From assembly GCA_958295945.1 (NCBI GenBank), contig OY282386.1, positions 3,404,204 to 3,468,203 on the forward strand: a stretch of 64,000 bases of DNA, in the 5' to 3' direction. The notes below the pieces were generated by a model. The model had not been told where the DNA came from, did not search any database, and saw nothing but the letters and a program-made list of their open reading frames with translations. Position numbers and translations under genes: made by a program. Each line of letters begins with the position of its first letter. Position 1 is the first letter of the stretch. Positions 47,186 through 57,398 of the stretch are shown piece by piece. The stretch comes from Candidatus Poribacteria bacterium (lineage in GTDB: Bacteria; Poribacteria; WGA-4E; WGA-3G).

Positions 47186-47304
47186 AAGCCTAATGTTTCA
47201 TAAAGTCTCGTTTTATTTATTAGTTTCACGATGGTTACCATTAACTGAGGTAATGCATTGTGAATTATCGGGATTCACTCCCATACCGGAGGCATCGCTG
47301 ACCC

Positions 47305-48711
47305 ATGCAGTATGATAAACCAAAGGATGAATGCGGCGTTTTCGGTGTCTTTGGACACCCAAGAGCGGTTGAATTAACCTATCTTGGATTGCGTGCACTT
47401 CAACATCGGGGACAAGAAAGCAGTGGGATCGTCGCATCTGATGGTGAACGATTTACATCCCATCATGGAATGGGATTGGTTGATGCTGTTTTTAACCCTG
47501 ACATATTAGATAATCTAAAAGGTGACATTGCCATTGGTCACAACCGATATTCAACTGCGGGTGAGAGCACACTTGAAAATGCACAGCCTTTGATCAGAAA
47601 TTACAAACAGGGAACCCTTGCCCTTGGACACAACGGCAACTTAATCAACGCACCACACATACGGAACCATCTTGAAAATAGTGGATCTATCTTTAGTACC
47701 AGTTTAGATACGGAAGTCGTTTTCCATCTGATTGCACTATCACGTCAAAGTAATTTAGAAGATAAAATGTTTGATGCGTTTCGAGCTGTAGAGGGTGCGT
47801 ATTCATTTGTTGTGTTGGATAAGACAACGTTGTTAGGGGCGCGTGACCCACACGGTTTCCGTCCATTGTGGATTGGTAAACTCGGTGAGGCTTATGTTTT
47901 AGCCTCCGAAACAGGGGCACTTGATGTCATTGAGGCAGAACCGATACGTGAAGTCGAACCAGGGGAATTGGTAGCATTACGTTCAAAGCATCTCGGTGTT
48001 GAATCTTTCCGTTTCTCTCCGAAACGCCCCAAACTATCCCAATGCATATTTGAATATATCTATCTTGCACGTCCGGATGGTATGATGTTTGGACAAGGTG
48101 TTCATAGTACAAGACGTGAGTTTGGTCGTCAACTTGCACGGGAACATCCTGTTAAAGCGGATGTGGTAATCCCTGTCCCTGATTCTGCAACCATCGCGGC
48201 TCTCGGTTACTCAGAAGAGTCGGGTATTCCTTTTGACCTCGGCTTGTCAAGAAACGCATTTGTTGGTCGCTCGTTTATGAATCCGACACAAGACATACGA
48301 GAACTCATGGTAAAGGTAAAATTGAATCCGATCCGAGAAGTTCTTAAAGGGAAACGCGTTGTCATGGTCGACGATTCAATAATGCGAGGGACAAATAGTC
48401 GGAAACTCGTCAAAATTGTGCGACAAGGGGGTGCAACTGCAATACATCTCCGTATTGCCTCGCCACCCAACAAATTCCCTTGTTTCTATGGGGTTGACAC
48501 TCCTACGCGTGCAGAACTCATTGCAAGTAAACACTCTATTGATGAAATACGAAAATACATTCGTGCGGATAGTTTAGGTTATGTTAGTATTGAAGGTATG
48601 CTACAGGCTGTGAAAAAACCGAACGACTTTTGCACTGCCTGCTTTGATGGGAAGTATCGTATTACGGCAAACGATGGCATACCACGACAATTGCCATTAA
48701 TTGCGGATTAA
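47305..48711 (+). CDS. purF: Amidophosphoribosyltransferase
   Basis: The first committed enzyme of purine synthesis, which makes phosphoribosylamine from PRPP and glutamine. Cys10 in ECGVFGVFG is the glutaminase nucleophile after a short propeptide. GHNRYSTAGES and LGHNGNLINA complete the glutaminase site. The PRPP loop is VVMVDDSIMRGTNSRK. Cysteines in LSQCIFEY, FPCFYGV and DFCTACFDG correspond to the [4Fe-4S] ligands of the Bacillus subtilis type, so an iron-sulfur enzyme is likely. At 468 residues it is full length. Confidence 0.95.
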   Translation: MQYDKPKDECGVFGVFGHPRAVELTYLGLRALQHRGQESSGIVASDGERFTSHHGMGLVDAVFNPDILDNLKGDIAIGHNRYSTAGESTLENAQPLIRNYKQGTLALGHNGNLINAPHIRNHLENSGSIFSTSLDTEVVFHLIALSRQSNLEDKMFDAFRAVEGAYSFVVLDKTTLLGARDPHGFRPLWIGKLGEAYVLASETGALDVIEAEPIREVEPGELVALRSKHLGVESFRFSPKRPKLSQCIFEYIYLARPDGMMFGQGVHSTRREFGRQLAREHPVKADVVIPVPDSATIAALGYSEESGIPFDLGLSRNAFVGRSFMNPTQDIRELMVKVKLNPIREVLKGKRVVMVDDSIMRGTNSRKLVKIVRQGGATAIHLRIASPPNKFPCFYGVDTPTRAELIASKHSIDEIRKYIRADSLGYVSIEGMLQAVKKPNDFCTACFDGKYRITANDGIPRQLPLIAD

Positions 48712-48844
48712 CTAATTTGGTTTAACAAAATCAAGAGTCCGCTTTGGCTTTGTAAATACGTTGGCACTTCAGTTGATTGCATTCATCGGGTGAGAATGAC
48801 GTTACCCAACCCACAAAACTTCTCAACCGGAGTAAAGAAACGCT

Positions 48845-49288
48845 ATGATGTATATACCACCAGATCCACCAAAATCAAAACAAGAACAGTGGAAGGATTC
48901 TGTGAGAAGAGAACAGAAGTTACGAAATAGAAGGTTACGGGATAAACCAAGTCTAAGCAAAATGACGCGGAATCAGTTAAGCACAACGCAAGGTATGTCT
49001 ACGTTAAAACTTGTCCTGATGTTTTCTGTACTGGGTATGGTTCTGAATTGGATTCTGCCAGGTATATTACAAAAGTTGAACCCAGAAATGATGGAAGACG
49101 ATGCAAAATACTATGGAATGCTTTGGGCTATTTGTATAACAGGTTTCTTGCTGCTGATTAGTCTACTCAAAGTGCTCATTCAACGAAACAGAAAATCAGA
49201 GCAAGGACAAACAGAAACACAACCTTCAAACGCTCAACAAATTGATACAAAAAATAGTAGAAATAAAGGATTATTAGATGGGAAATAA
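48845..49288 (+). CDS. Small membrane protein between purF and purM
   Basis: A 147-residue protein. A basic N-terminus (RREQKLRNRRLRDKPS) is followed by two transmembrane segments near residues 55-75 and 95-115 and a polar tail. No family is recognised. Its last codons overlap the purM start by 11 bp, so the two are translationally coupled. The basic N-terminus could lie against the membrane or nucleic acid; nothing in it relates directly to purine synthesis. Confidence 0.62.
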   Translation: MMYIPPDPPKSKQEQWKDSVRREQKLRNRRLRDKPSLSKMTRNQLSTTQGMSTLKLVLMFSVLGMVLNWILPGILQKLNPEMMEDDAKYYGMLWAICITGFLLLISLLKVLIQRNRKSEQGQTETQPSNAQQIDTKNSRNKGLLDGK

Positions 49289-50309
49289 TAAACCTTTGAC
49301 CTATGCGGATGCTGGTGTTTCATTTGAAGCAGAATCAAAAGCAATGCAGCGGATAAAAGGATTGGTGAAATCTACCTATAGACCGGAAGTTCTGAGTAAT
49401 GTCGGAACTTTCGGTGGTCTGTTTGCATTGGGTTCATATCAGAATCCTATCCTTGTCTCAAGTACAGACAGTGTCGGTACTAAGTTGATGGTGGCATTTA
49501 AGGCTAATAAGCACGATACCGTCGGATACGATATTGTCGCACATTGCGGCAATGATATTGTCGTGCAAGGAGCTGAACCGCTTTTCTTTTTAGATTACAT
49601 CGGCATCGGCAAAATGGAACCTGAGGTAATTGAGCAGTTGATGATTGGACTTACATCCGGATGTCAAGATATAGGTTGTGCTTTAATCAGCGGAGAGACA
49701 GCAGAACTTAGCGGCTTATATACACCGGGAGAATACGATTTAGTTGGAACAATCGTAGGTGTCGTGGAAAGAGACGCATTGATAACGGGGGAGAATATCT
49801 CGCCAGGTGACAAAATAATCGCGCTGGAATCAACTGGCTTACATACAAATGGATATTCTCTTGCACGCAAAATCCTGTTTGAGCGATGCAAATATGATGT
49901 TGGGACATATCTCACTGAAATCTCAACAACAGTCGGGGAAGAACTGCTAAGACCACATAGGAGTTATGTCAAATCTGTCTTAAAACTTCGTGAGGTGTGT
50001 GAAGTTAAAGGGATAGCACATATCACTGGTGGTGGATTACCAGGCAACATAGTACGGATTTTACCTGATGGATGTCAAGCCAATCTTCATAAGCAAAGTT
50101 GGGATGTCCCCGCAATATTCAATCTACTCCAACGTGAAGGTGGTGTTGAGGAAGAGGAAATGTTTCGCGTCTTCAATATGGGAATCGGCATGGTCATAGT
50201 TATCGCACCCGATTCAATTCCAGCAGCATTGGAATCACTCATTGCAATTGGTGAGACTGCATTTGTATTAGGAGAGATCGTTTCAGGTGACAAAGGAGTT
50301 GTGTTATGA
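49278..50309 (+). CDS. purM: Phosphoribosylformylglycinamidine cyclo-ligase
   Basis: PurM (AIR synthetase) forms aminoimidazole ribotide by ATP-dependent ring closure. ATP-grasp-like PurM features are LVSSTDSVGTKLMVAFKANKHDTVGYDIV, LISGETAELSGLYTPGEYDLVGTIVG, GLHTNGYSLARKILFER and the C-terminal IAHITGGGLPGNIVRILPDG. At 343 residues it is full length. It overlaps its neighbours on both sides: 11 bp with the membrane protein and 4 bp (ATGA) with the FliG-like gene. Confidence 0.95.
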   Translation: MGNNKPLTYADAGVSFEAESKAMQRIKGLVKSTYRPEVLSNVGTFGGLFALGSYQNPILVSSTDSVGTKLMVAFKANKHDTVGYDIVAHCGNDIVVQGAEPLFFLDYIGIGKMEPEVIEQLMIGLTSGCQDIGCALISGETAELSGLYTPGEYDLVGTIVGVVERDALITGENISPGDKIIALESTGLHTNGYSLARKILFERCKYDVGTYLTEISTTVGEELLRPHRSYVKSVLKLREVCEVKGIAHITGGGLPGNIVRILPDGCQANLHKQSWDVPAIFNLLQREGGVEEEEMFRVFNMGIGMVIVIAPDSIPAALESLIAIGETAFVLGEIVSGDKGVVL

Positions 50310-51103
50310 CTGCATCCTTCTTAAATGAAGAATATCTTCAAGAACTCACTGACATATTTGAAAAAACACCGATGCCTGTGGTGATGAGAGCGTTTGAGGA
50401 TGTAGAAGATACAGATATCGCAGTGTTTTTATTGCTGCTTGATGTTGCTACGAACAAAGCCCAGACAGATAATTCTGAAGAAATACGGAGAACATTGGTA
50501 AGAGGCGATTCATCTAAAGAGGAACCGGAAGGCACACTCACTGCTTATGCACAACAAATCTTCGCGCAGTTTCCCTTTCAGAAACAACTTCGTATTGCTG
50601 AAAAATTAGCAGTCACAGAGATGGTAGACACACAGCAAGCAGAACAGATATGGAGTGATTTTATCACTAAAATGAAAAGCACATTGGAAACGACACTTTT
50701 CTTCGGAAACAGTGCGGAAAACGTTGCTAAATTTCTTGCAAAAGTTGATATGGAACGTCAAAATCAACTAATTGAGGCCTTGGAGAAAAATCAACCGCAC
50801 TTGGTTGAGACAATCTCTGATAGCTTGTTCACCTTTGATGACATTGTGGATTTACCTGATGATGCAATAATAACGCTGCTACAAGTATTAGAGACAAACA
50901 CCTTAGCACTTGCTTTGTACAATACGTCTACTGAAATTCAGAATAGATTTTTTGATAATATGTCGTCAGAAAAAGTGGAAATGATAGAAACAGCAACTGA
51001 GCAGCTCACTTTTGAGCAGCGGCAAATAAGTGAGACTGCTCAGCAATCTGTTGTCAGTCTAATACGCAATTTTGCAGCGAAAGGTATGTTGAAAATTCAA
51101 TAA
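50306..51103 (+). CDS. Orphan FliG C-terminal-domain-like protein
   Basis: A 265-residue protein whose residues 136-265 align without gaps to the middle/C-terminal domains of the flagellar switch protein FliG: NVAKFLAKVDMERQNQLIEALE, LFTFDDIVDLPDDAI, and NTLALALYNTSTEIQNRFF continuing to NMSSE. The C-terminal torque residues of E. coli FliG (K264, R281, D288, D289, R297, placed from memory) are replaced here by Tyr, Glu, Thr, Ala and Gln. No other flagellar gene is in the window. The ATG overlaps the purM stop by 4 bp, and tonB converges from 4 bp beyond its end. It is probably a structural or assembly module, not a motor part. Confidence 0.8.
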   Translation: MTASFLNEEYLQELTDIFEKTPMPVVMRAFEDVEDTDIAVFLLLLDVATNKAQTDNSEEIRRTLVRGDSSKEEPEGTLTAYAQQIFAQFPFQKQLRIAEKLAVTEMVDTQQAEQIWSDFITKMKSTLETTLFFGNSAENVAKFLAKVDMERQNQLIEALEKNQPHLVETISDSLFTFDDIVDLPDDAIITLLQVLETNTLALALYNTSTEIQNRFFDNMSSEKVEMIETATEQLTFEQRQISETAQQSVVSLIRNFAAKGMLKIQ

Positions 51104-51107
51104 GACC

Positions 51108-52058
51108 TTAGTCTTCTAACTTAAATTCAAATGGAATATTGAATCTACCTTCAACTTCTTTACCGTTTTTCTTCGCTGGAAAATACCTTGTCTTTTTCAA
51201 AGCATCAATTGCAGCCTGTTCAAAGCCGAAACCAAGTTCTGTCAAAGCAACAATATCTTTCGGAATTCCATCTAATCCAATAGTCACTTGTAGCACGACT
51301 TTTCCTTCCTTCTGTGCGCGTCTTGCATTTTTGGGATAGGCAGGTTTCACTTGGTTTTTGGCTCGCGGTGCTTCCATTCCTTCTTGTGTCACGTCAATTT
51401 CAGGCACTTTTAAAGTGGGTCCCTCATCGGATTCAGGGACTTCAAGGTCAATAATTGGACCTCCCGGTGAGGTTGGTCTCTCTAATGTAGGTTTTACATT
51501 AGTTTGTGTAGGTTGAATCGGTCGACTCAATCTACCTGAAATGCCTGAAAGTTTAGGTGCGTTATTCAATGAAGGTCCAATAGGAGCTAAATTTGCATCA
51601 GGGGCGTTGGGAAGTGTGGGGCCACCCAATGGATTCGGAATTCTTGCATTTGTTACGACTGCACGTTGAACCGGATTCTCTATTACACGATCTTTTGCCT
51701 CAAATGTCACTTTTTGACGTTTCGTGGCAATAACCCGTTTTTTCTGCGGTAGATCTTGAGGGATTAAAGCTGCTGCTAACTCTTCAGTCCCAGTTGCTAC
51801 TTGATCCTTGATAACAATAATCCCTAAAACAACTGCTATCAGGACATGCAATCCAATAGAAAATGTTAACGCAGCAGAGTTTCGCCCACCTGTTTTCTGA
51901 AGCGTAATCGGTGGGGGTTTATTCTCGCTTGCAGTTGCAAGTCCACTTGCCTGACTCTCAGCAATGCTGACCGTTTTCAACTTCGCGTTGATTTTTGGTT
52001 TCTTCCGATCAGCTCTGCGTTTGTGAATTTGTGATACGATATCGGAACTTCTACTCAT
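51108..52058 (-). CDS. tonB: Energy transducer TonB
   Basis: A 316-residue TonB from the ATG at 52058 (MSRSSDIVSQ), preceded by GGAGAAAAGAG; the ATG 19 codons earlier lacks this signal. A single membrane anchor lies in ALTFSIGLHVLIAVVLGIIVI near residues 65-85. A long proline-rich periplasmic spacer follows. The C-terminal TonB domain is VKPAYPKNARRAQKEGKVVLQVTIGLDG to the end (ALKKTRYFPAKKNGKEVEGRFNIPFEF). It carries proton-motive energy from an ExbBD complex (not in the window) to the TonB receptors encoded nearby. Confidence 0.9.
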   Translation of the reverse strand: MSRSSDIVSQIHKRRADRKKPKINAKLKTVSIAESQASGLATASENKPPPITLQKTGGRNSAALTFSIGLHVLIAVVLGIIVIKDQVATGTEELAAALIPQDLPQKKRVIATKRQKVTFEAKDRVIENPVQRAVVTNARIPNPLGGPTLPNAPDANLAPIGPSLNNAPKLSGISGRLSRPIQPTQTNVKPTLERPTSPGGPIIDLEVPESDEGPTLKVPEIDVTQEGMEAPRAKNQVKPAYPKNARRAQKEGKVVLQVTIGLDGIPKDIVALTELGFGFEQAAIDALKKTRYFPAKKNGKEVEGRFNIPFEFKLED

Positions 52059-52972
52059 CTCTTTTCTCCTTACAGTTATCTCGTGATGTCGATAGCGCGC
52101 TTTCAACGAACACACTTACCGGAGTTTATGAGATAGTTCGTAAAATCAATCGTTTTGGAAATAAGGCTTTTCACATGAAATTATATCATAATTCCGGTTA
52201 ACATGCAATTATATCATTAATAAATTGATATGTCAACTATTTAATTTCTAACGGTAGGTTATTAGTTTTAAGGTTTCTGTTCAATATTATTCACAAACGT
52301 AAAATTCATTATGGGTTTGTATTCCTATTTGTCTGGTTCAGACAAGAATCAATAAATCTAATAAATTTAGTGATGGGACCGATGCGGGGACTTAACAACA
52401 AGTTAACCTCAATATTTGGCAGGTTTTGGTTGCGCCGACATTGTTGATTTTCATGTATCTGTGTGGTATCTGACAGCAAAGTCATTGTGTTTATCCTGTA
52501 ATTTCATGGTTTGTCTCCTTCTTGAAAAGTTACGAAACTGTAAGAAATCTCTTACAGTCCGTAAGACGGGAAAATTGCCTATAAACGTAGTCACTGTATA
52601 GGTTTATAAGGCATGATTTTGTGGTGCTAAAATTTGAATTTTGTAAACTGTAAGATTTTTCTGAGATGCTGACATTTGTCCGTTATTTTTGTATAGAAAT
52701 GTGTGATGAATTGCATGAATATCGTCTTTTATATTCATAATAGTTTCCATTATTTTGCTCATATAAATTTCTTAATTTTGTTATGTTATATAGAACATTC
52801 GTTTTAAAATAAATAGTATGTATATATTAACATATAAATTTACTTATGTCAAGTAAATTTTTGGCAATGGACATATTTTTCATTTTTGTTTGTTTTTGGA
52901 TGCAATTAGCGATTTCCCGAATATTGCATGTATTCATGGAGATTAACTACATTCACTTAAAACTATTTCTAA
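52059..52972. other. A/T-rich intergenic region between divergent-type loci
   Basis: About 910 bp with no convincing gene (the longest frame, 61 codons at 52416, looks spurious). It contains the perfect palindrome CTGTAAGA-AATC-TCTTACAG at 52537-52556 and a very A/T-rich stretch near 52690-52880. tonB reads leftward from its left edge, so regulatory sites for tonB are likely at the low-coordinate end. Confidence 0.45.
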
Positions 52973-55204
52973 CTAAGGATTCCACCAAAACGTCATTTTT
53001 GCTACTACCGTAGAACTCCGCAGCACTGCCTTCGTTGTCGGGTCCGTGTCATAAGATTGATTAAAAACAAAATAGAAATCACTACCAGGACGGTAGATAT
53101 AGTTAATCAGAAGGTTCGTTGAAATAACTTGTGCTTCAGTATTCCACTGAGCAAATAACTTAGCAAATAGTGTTGTTGAAAACGAATAATTGAATCTACC
53201 GGAAAAGAGGTTCGCATCAAAAGAATCATTGGGTAGATTGACGCGATTAAATTCGTAGTCCACATTTATACTGATCCGTCCATTCGGTTTTAGACTTCCA
53301 TCAACAAAAAATTTACGAATTTGTCCATTATAAAAATTCCCAAACTCAAAACCAGTTGTGGAACTGACTATTCGACTATCGCTCGTTGAAAAACGCCCTC
53401 CGATTGTGCTGAATTGATATTCTCCAATTGGGATAATCACATCCTCACGAATTTCAAAATCTTCATCAAGCCGTTCAAACCTACTCCGGACATTAATCAT
53501 GATGGAATCGTTAGTTGTGAACGATGTCCAATGTGTGTATGAAAGATTCCAACGGTCTAATTCATTCTCTTGATTTAGGATATAATTGACTTCAGGTCCT
53601 GACCACATTTCACGAATCCCGTATTTATTCGGGCGTGGTGCCCACCGAAGGTCCGCTCTCATATTCCGCACACCTGGATCTCTAACAAAACCAACCGCAG
53701 GATCAAAATCCTCGTCAATATCCGTGTATGACGCACCAAACCGAAAAACATCGTTTCGCCATCTTGTGCCTAAATACCACGCATTATTCTGTCCTGTCAT
53801 ATCAGGTGTAAATGTTCGTGCCCACATACCCCGTACATCAACACTATCGTTCGGACGAAACTCAAAATCAAATCCACCTGCACGGTTGTAGTATCCAACT
53901 TCATCTTTATTCACCGCAATCAAACCGAACCGTGAACCCGCAGCACCATCCTTTGTTATACGAAGGACAGAATAATTGTTGTAGGGAATATCAATCGGAT
54001 CTTCATCTTCCACTTCCGTATAGAATTCATCGGTAAGCACATTCAAAAATCCGATACCGTAAGAACCCACCTTGCCGCTTGCTTTACCACCGAAGATAAT
54101 CGGAATGGCGTTACCTTCTTCCAATCCTATGCGTCTGCTGTAGAATAGCAGCATTGGGGGTGGACGACGAAAACTTTGCCTCGGTATCCCGAAATCAAAT
54201 AGTCCGGCTCCTTCCAAAAAGAATGGACGTTTTTCTGGAAAAAAGAGATTGAAACGTGTTAGGTTAACCTGTTCCTGATCTGCTTCAACCTGAGCAAAAT
54301 CTGTGTTATAGGTAATATCGCTGATAAGGTTTGGTGTAATAGCATACTTCGCATCAAATCCGAGTTTGAATTGACGAGTCGTCTCATTCACAGCATCATC
54401 ATCGGTATTCTGTGTTATTCCGGGTAGAGCATAAGGCAATAGTTCCAAATTCCGTGACGGAGAAATACCTTCCAAACCGACAAGCGTCCCCAGGTTCGTA
54501 GTACGATACTTCGCTAATCCACCGTAGGAGGCAGGCACAGGAGTCCATAAAACTTCTTCCTTATACCTTTTATGTTGACGTCCAACATTAATTCCCCATA
54601 TAATCTGGTTGCTTTTTTTAAAACGGAGTTGGTTAAAAGGAATGCTCAACTCAGTCGTCCATGATGTCTCATGGATTTTGGACTTACATGCCACAACAGC
54701 ATCCCAATCATCGTTCCGCGAATCACCATTATTCGTTATTGCCCTATCCTGTATGGCACCTAATGCGTTAGCTCGGAAGAAAAACCCGCTACGTTTATCG
54801 TTGTATGTGTCCAACAACACGAATACATTGTCGTTTTCATGTATGCCGCGAGCGTCTCTACGCATCTCGTTAGCAATCAGTTTTGACATCTGTGAATCAT
54901 AACAGATAAAACCGATATAGATATTCTCATCGTCGTAAAGAATCCGTACCTCCATCGGTTCAGAACTGCTTTCACCTTCGTTTGGTTCAATCTGAAAAAA
55001 TTGCGTTATAGCATCTGCTTTCTGCCAATCCGCTTCGTTGAGTTCACCGTCAATTTCAACACTCTCGTAGGTGCGGTATGCTTTAATCTGGTAGTCCGAT
55101 GGTTCGGAAAATACAATAGTTATAGAAAGTAAGAAGGAAATGGAGACAAAAAGGAAAGTTCTAATAAATAAAAAATGTTGGAAAGAAAATATAGATTTGA
55201 CCAA
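52973..55204 (-). CDS. DUF5916 outer-membrane protein with CBM9-like N-terminal domain
   Basis: A 743-residue exported protein. A signal peptide lies at about 1-33. A carbohydrate-binding-family-9-like domain follows (AYRTYESVEIDGELNEADWQ, YDDENIYIGFICYDS, FRANALGAIQDRAITN) at about 40-240, then a long beta-barrel type C-terminal region ending FWWNP, as in DUF5916 proteins. NLFFPEKRPFFLEGAGLFDFG is the characteristic family block. I use the TTG at 55204, with AAGGAG 9 bp upstream. The ligand is unknown. It lies downstream of three TonB receptors on the same strand. Confidence 0.82.
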   Translation of the reverse strand: MVKSIFSFQHFLFIRTFLFVSISFLLSITIVFSEPSDYQIKAYRTYESVEIDGELNEADWQKADAITQFFQIEPNEGESSSEPMEVRILYDDENIYIGFICYDSQMSKLIANEMRRDARGIHENDNVFVLLDTYNDKRSGFFFRANALGAIQDRAITNNGDSRNDDWDAVVACKSKIHETSWTTELSIPFNQLRFKKSNQIIWGINVGRQHKRYKEEVLWTPVPASYGGLAKYRTTNLGTLVGLEGISPSRNLELLPYALPGITQNTDDDAVNETTRQFKLGFDAKYAITPNLISDITYNTDFAQVEADQEQVNLTRFNLFFPEKRPFFLEGAGLFDFGIPRQSFRRPPPMLLFYSRRIGLEEGNAIPIIFGGKASGKVGSYGIGFLNVLTDEFYTEVEDEDPIDIPYNNYSVLRITKDGAAGSRFGLIAVNKDEVGYYNRAGGFDFEFRPNDSVDVRGMWARTFTPDMTGQNNAWYLGTRWRNDVFRFGASYTDIDEDFDPAVGFVRDPGVRNMRADLRWAPRPNKYGIREMWSGPEVNYILNQENELDRWNLSYTHWTSFTTNDSIMINVRSRFERLDEDFEIREDVIIPIGEYQFSTIGGRFSTSDSRIVSSTTGFEFGNFYNGQIRKFFVDGSLKPNGRISINVDYEFNRVNLPNDSFDANLFSGRFNYSFSTTLFAKLFAQWNTEAQVISTNLLINYIYRPGSDFYFVFNQSYDTDPTTKAVLRSSTVVAKMTFWWNP

Positions 55205-55298
55205 ATGCGCTGTCTCCTTGAATACTTTAAAGAGTCTTTATAAAATATATGACGCAATTGGTGGGAAATAGGATTATAGAAAATGAGTTGGTAGAATA

Positions 55299-57398
55299 TC
55301 AGTATTCCACTGTAAACGCAAGGAAGGGAATCAAGGGTAGTTGGGCAACAGGGACCTCTTTTGTATAGTTCTCGTTGTAGCGCACTTGTAGAATGTTTGT
55401 GCGATTATATGCATTCCAGATTTCTGCTGTAAATCCACACTTAAATCTGTTGATTTTCAAGACAGACCAATGAATACGCAAATCTAAACGGTGATAGGGT
55501 GCCGCCCGTGCTAAATCGCCATAGACAGGAATCCAGGTCTCATTTTTGGTAAAGGGATTTGTATAACGTTCTCTGTCTACCAAGGGGGCATATAATATAC
55601 CGCTTTTGTATTGCCAAGTAGCACCGAATTCCAAAGACTCAAAAGTATAGTTTAACCCTACAGACATCACATGCGGTGTGCTGTACATAAAATCTCTTTC
55701 TTTCTCTTTCTGGGAATCGCGCCGTCTTGACAAAGTATAGGAATACGCCAACCATCCGCGAAACACATCTCCTATTTCGTGTTCCAACGAGAATTCAATT
55801 CCTCTCACAGAACCTGTCCGCTGATTTTCGTAACGTTTTTCAGCAAGGTTGAAGGTAATCATGTCCTGCAAGTTTTTGTAATATCCTGCAACCTCAATCC
55901 TTGTTTCAGCAGTCAGTCTTTTCTCTATTGAAAGAACATAATGTGTGGCATTGCTCGGTGCAATATCAGGATTGTCATTGCCAAAAACAACTTGATAAAG
56001 TTGCGGATTCTGAACATATTTGCCGTACATAAAGCGGAGATCAACAGGCAAGAGCGATAATCCGTAAGCAGTTGTCCTTTCAGGTCCCAGAGTTAAGCCA
56101 AATTGACCGCGTGGTTGAATATAAAAACTATCAATCAGGTTATAGTAGGTTGTCCGCAACCCTACGGTGCCAAATAAGTCAACATAACGAGCTGAAAACA
56201 GATCTTGCGTTCCTTGCAAATATCCTTCAAACCGATGCAAGACTTTAGATGATGTGGTATGCACCTTTTCGCCATCCTGTTTCAACCTAAAGTCAAAATC
56301 CCAATCACCTTCTTCAAGTGGTCGTGCCCCGATACTTGTAAGATTTGATGGTACGCTTGAAACATCAAAACCCGATTCTATGAGGGTCTTCGGAAATTCT
56401 ACCCAATATTGAAGATCTCCACGGAGCGAATATACACTATCCGAATCATTATAGATGTAACCATCACCATATTCAAGTTGTGTGCGTGAAAATGACCGGG
56501 TTAGAGAAACAACAGAATTAAATGTCTCTTCTTTCTCAGAATGGAAATGGATGCCTTGGGAATCAAAAGGGTTTTCTGAATTCAGTGGACCGCGCAGATC
56601 GCTTTCAGATACCTCATCTTCAGTAAAACGAAATTTGGCAGAATCGTCTGCTGCAATAGCATTCACAACCAATCTATTGTGCTTACTTAATTGGTAGACG
56701 GCTTTTCCTTGATAACTCCAGAATCTTGGTACTTCTGTAACCAGATCATCGTCTACCTCCAGCAATATCGGTAGCAGTTCAAATAGTGGTCCCATAAAAC
56801 TACGCCGACCAAATATATACCAATATCCTCGATTTCTTCCTATACTCCCTTCAAAAAACGATTGAGAGTAGACAGGGTTCAGATTGAGTTTTCCAGCTAC
56901 ACGTTTATCGGTATTACCGCGCGAATGAATATCAATCACTGCTTGCGAATCGGCACCATACTGCCCACCGTATCCACCGGGATACACATCTATTTTTTGT
57001 AGCACATCTGCATTCACAGTAGAGACGATTCCGTATAGATGATACGGATATCCTAAAGGCAGCCTGTCAAAATAGTAGATATTATCTTCGGGGTCGCCAC
57101 CACGCACGGATAGAATACCGACAAAATCATTGAGTGTGCCAACACTGGGGAGTTGATTTAAGGCACGCAGCGGATCACCACCACTTCCCACAGCACTTGT
57201 AATTGATGTGCCGCCGAGTGTGTGCCGTTGTTTCCTTTCGATCCGCTCTTCTATCTTGACTACGGGTGGAAGCGTGATAACATCTTCAGATGCTTCGTTT
57301 TCAATAGGGGCATCTTCTTGTGCAAAAACAGTGATTGGAAAAATAAGAAGTAATAAGATGAGGCTTAATTTCACTGTTTTAGTCTCAAGAAAATACAT
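55299..57398 (-). CDS. TonB-dependent receptor (tandem copy 1)
   Basis: A 699-residue receptor with a signal peptide (about 1-27, ending VFAQ), a plug (ITLPPVVKIEER, ALNQLPSVGTLNDFVGILSVRGG, DRLPLGYPYHLYG, IDVYPGGYGGQYGADSQAVIDIHSRG) and a barrel ending PFLAFTVEY. It lacks the N-terminal carboxypeptidase-regulatory-like domain of the other two. Its ATG is the base after the stop of the next upstream receptor, so the two are cotranscribed. The ligand is not predictable from the sequence. Confidence 0.88.
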   Translation of the reverse strand: MYFLETKTVKLSLILLLLIFPITVFAQEDAPIENEASEDVITLPPVVKIEERIERKQRHTLGGTSITSAVGSGGDPLRALNQLPSVGTLNDFVGILSVRGGDPEDNIYYFDRLPLGYPYHLYGIVSTVNADVLQKIDVYPGGYGGQYGADSQAVIDIHSRGNTDKRVAGKLNLNPVYSQSFFEGSIGRNRGYWYIFGRRSFMGPLFELLPILLEVDDDLVTEVPRFWSYQGKAVYQLSKHNRLVVNAIAADDSAKFRFTEDEVSESDLRGPLNSENPFDSQGIHFHSEKEETFNSVVSLTRSFSRTQLEYGDGYIYNDSDSVYSLRGDLQYWVEFPKTLIESGFDVSSVPSNLTSIGARPLEEGDWDFDFRLKQDGEKVHTTSSKVLHRFEGYLQGTQDLFSARYVDLFGTVGLRTTYYNLIDSFYIQPRGQFGLTLGPERTTAYGLSLLPVDLRFMYGKYVQNPQLYQVVFGNDNPDIAPSNATHYVLSIEKRLTAETRIEVAGYYKNLQDMITFNLAEKRYENQRTGSVRGIEFSLEHEIGDVFRGWLAYSYTLSRRRDSQKEKERDFMYSTPHVMSVGLNYTFESLEFGATWQYKSGILYAPLVDRERYTNPFTKNETWIPVYGDLARAAPYHRLDLRIHWSVLKINRFKCGFTAEIWNAYNRTNILQVRYNENYTKEVPVAQLPLIPFLAFTVEY

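Noticed and set aside
48761-48781. Possible sigma-54 promoter (TTGGCAC...) upstream of the small gene before purM
   Set aside because: The -12 GC is missing at the required spacing; only the -24 half matches.
52416-52601. 61-codon frame in the A/T-rich gap
   Set aside because: No RBS, no motif, and it overlaps the palindrome.
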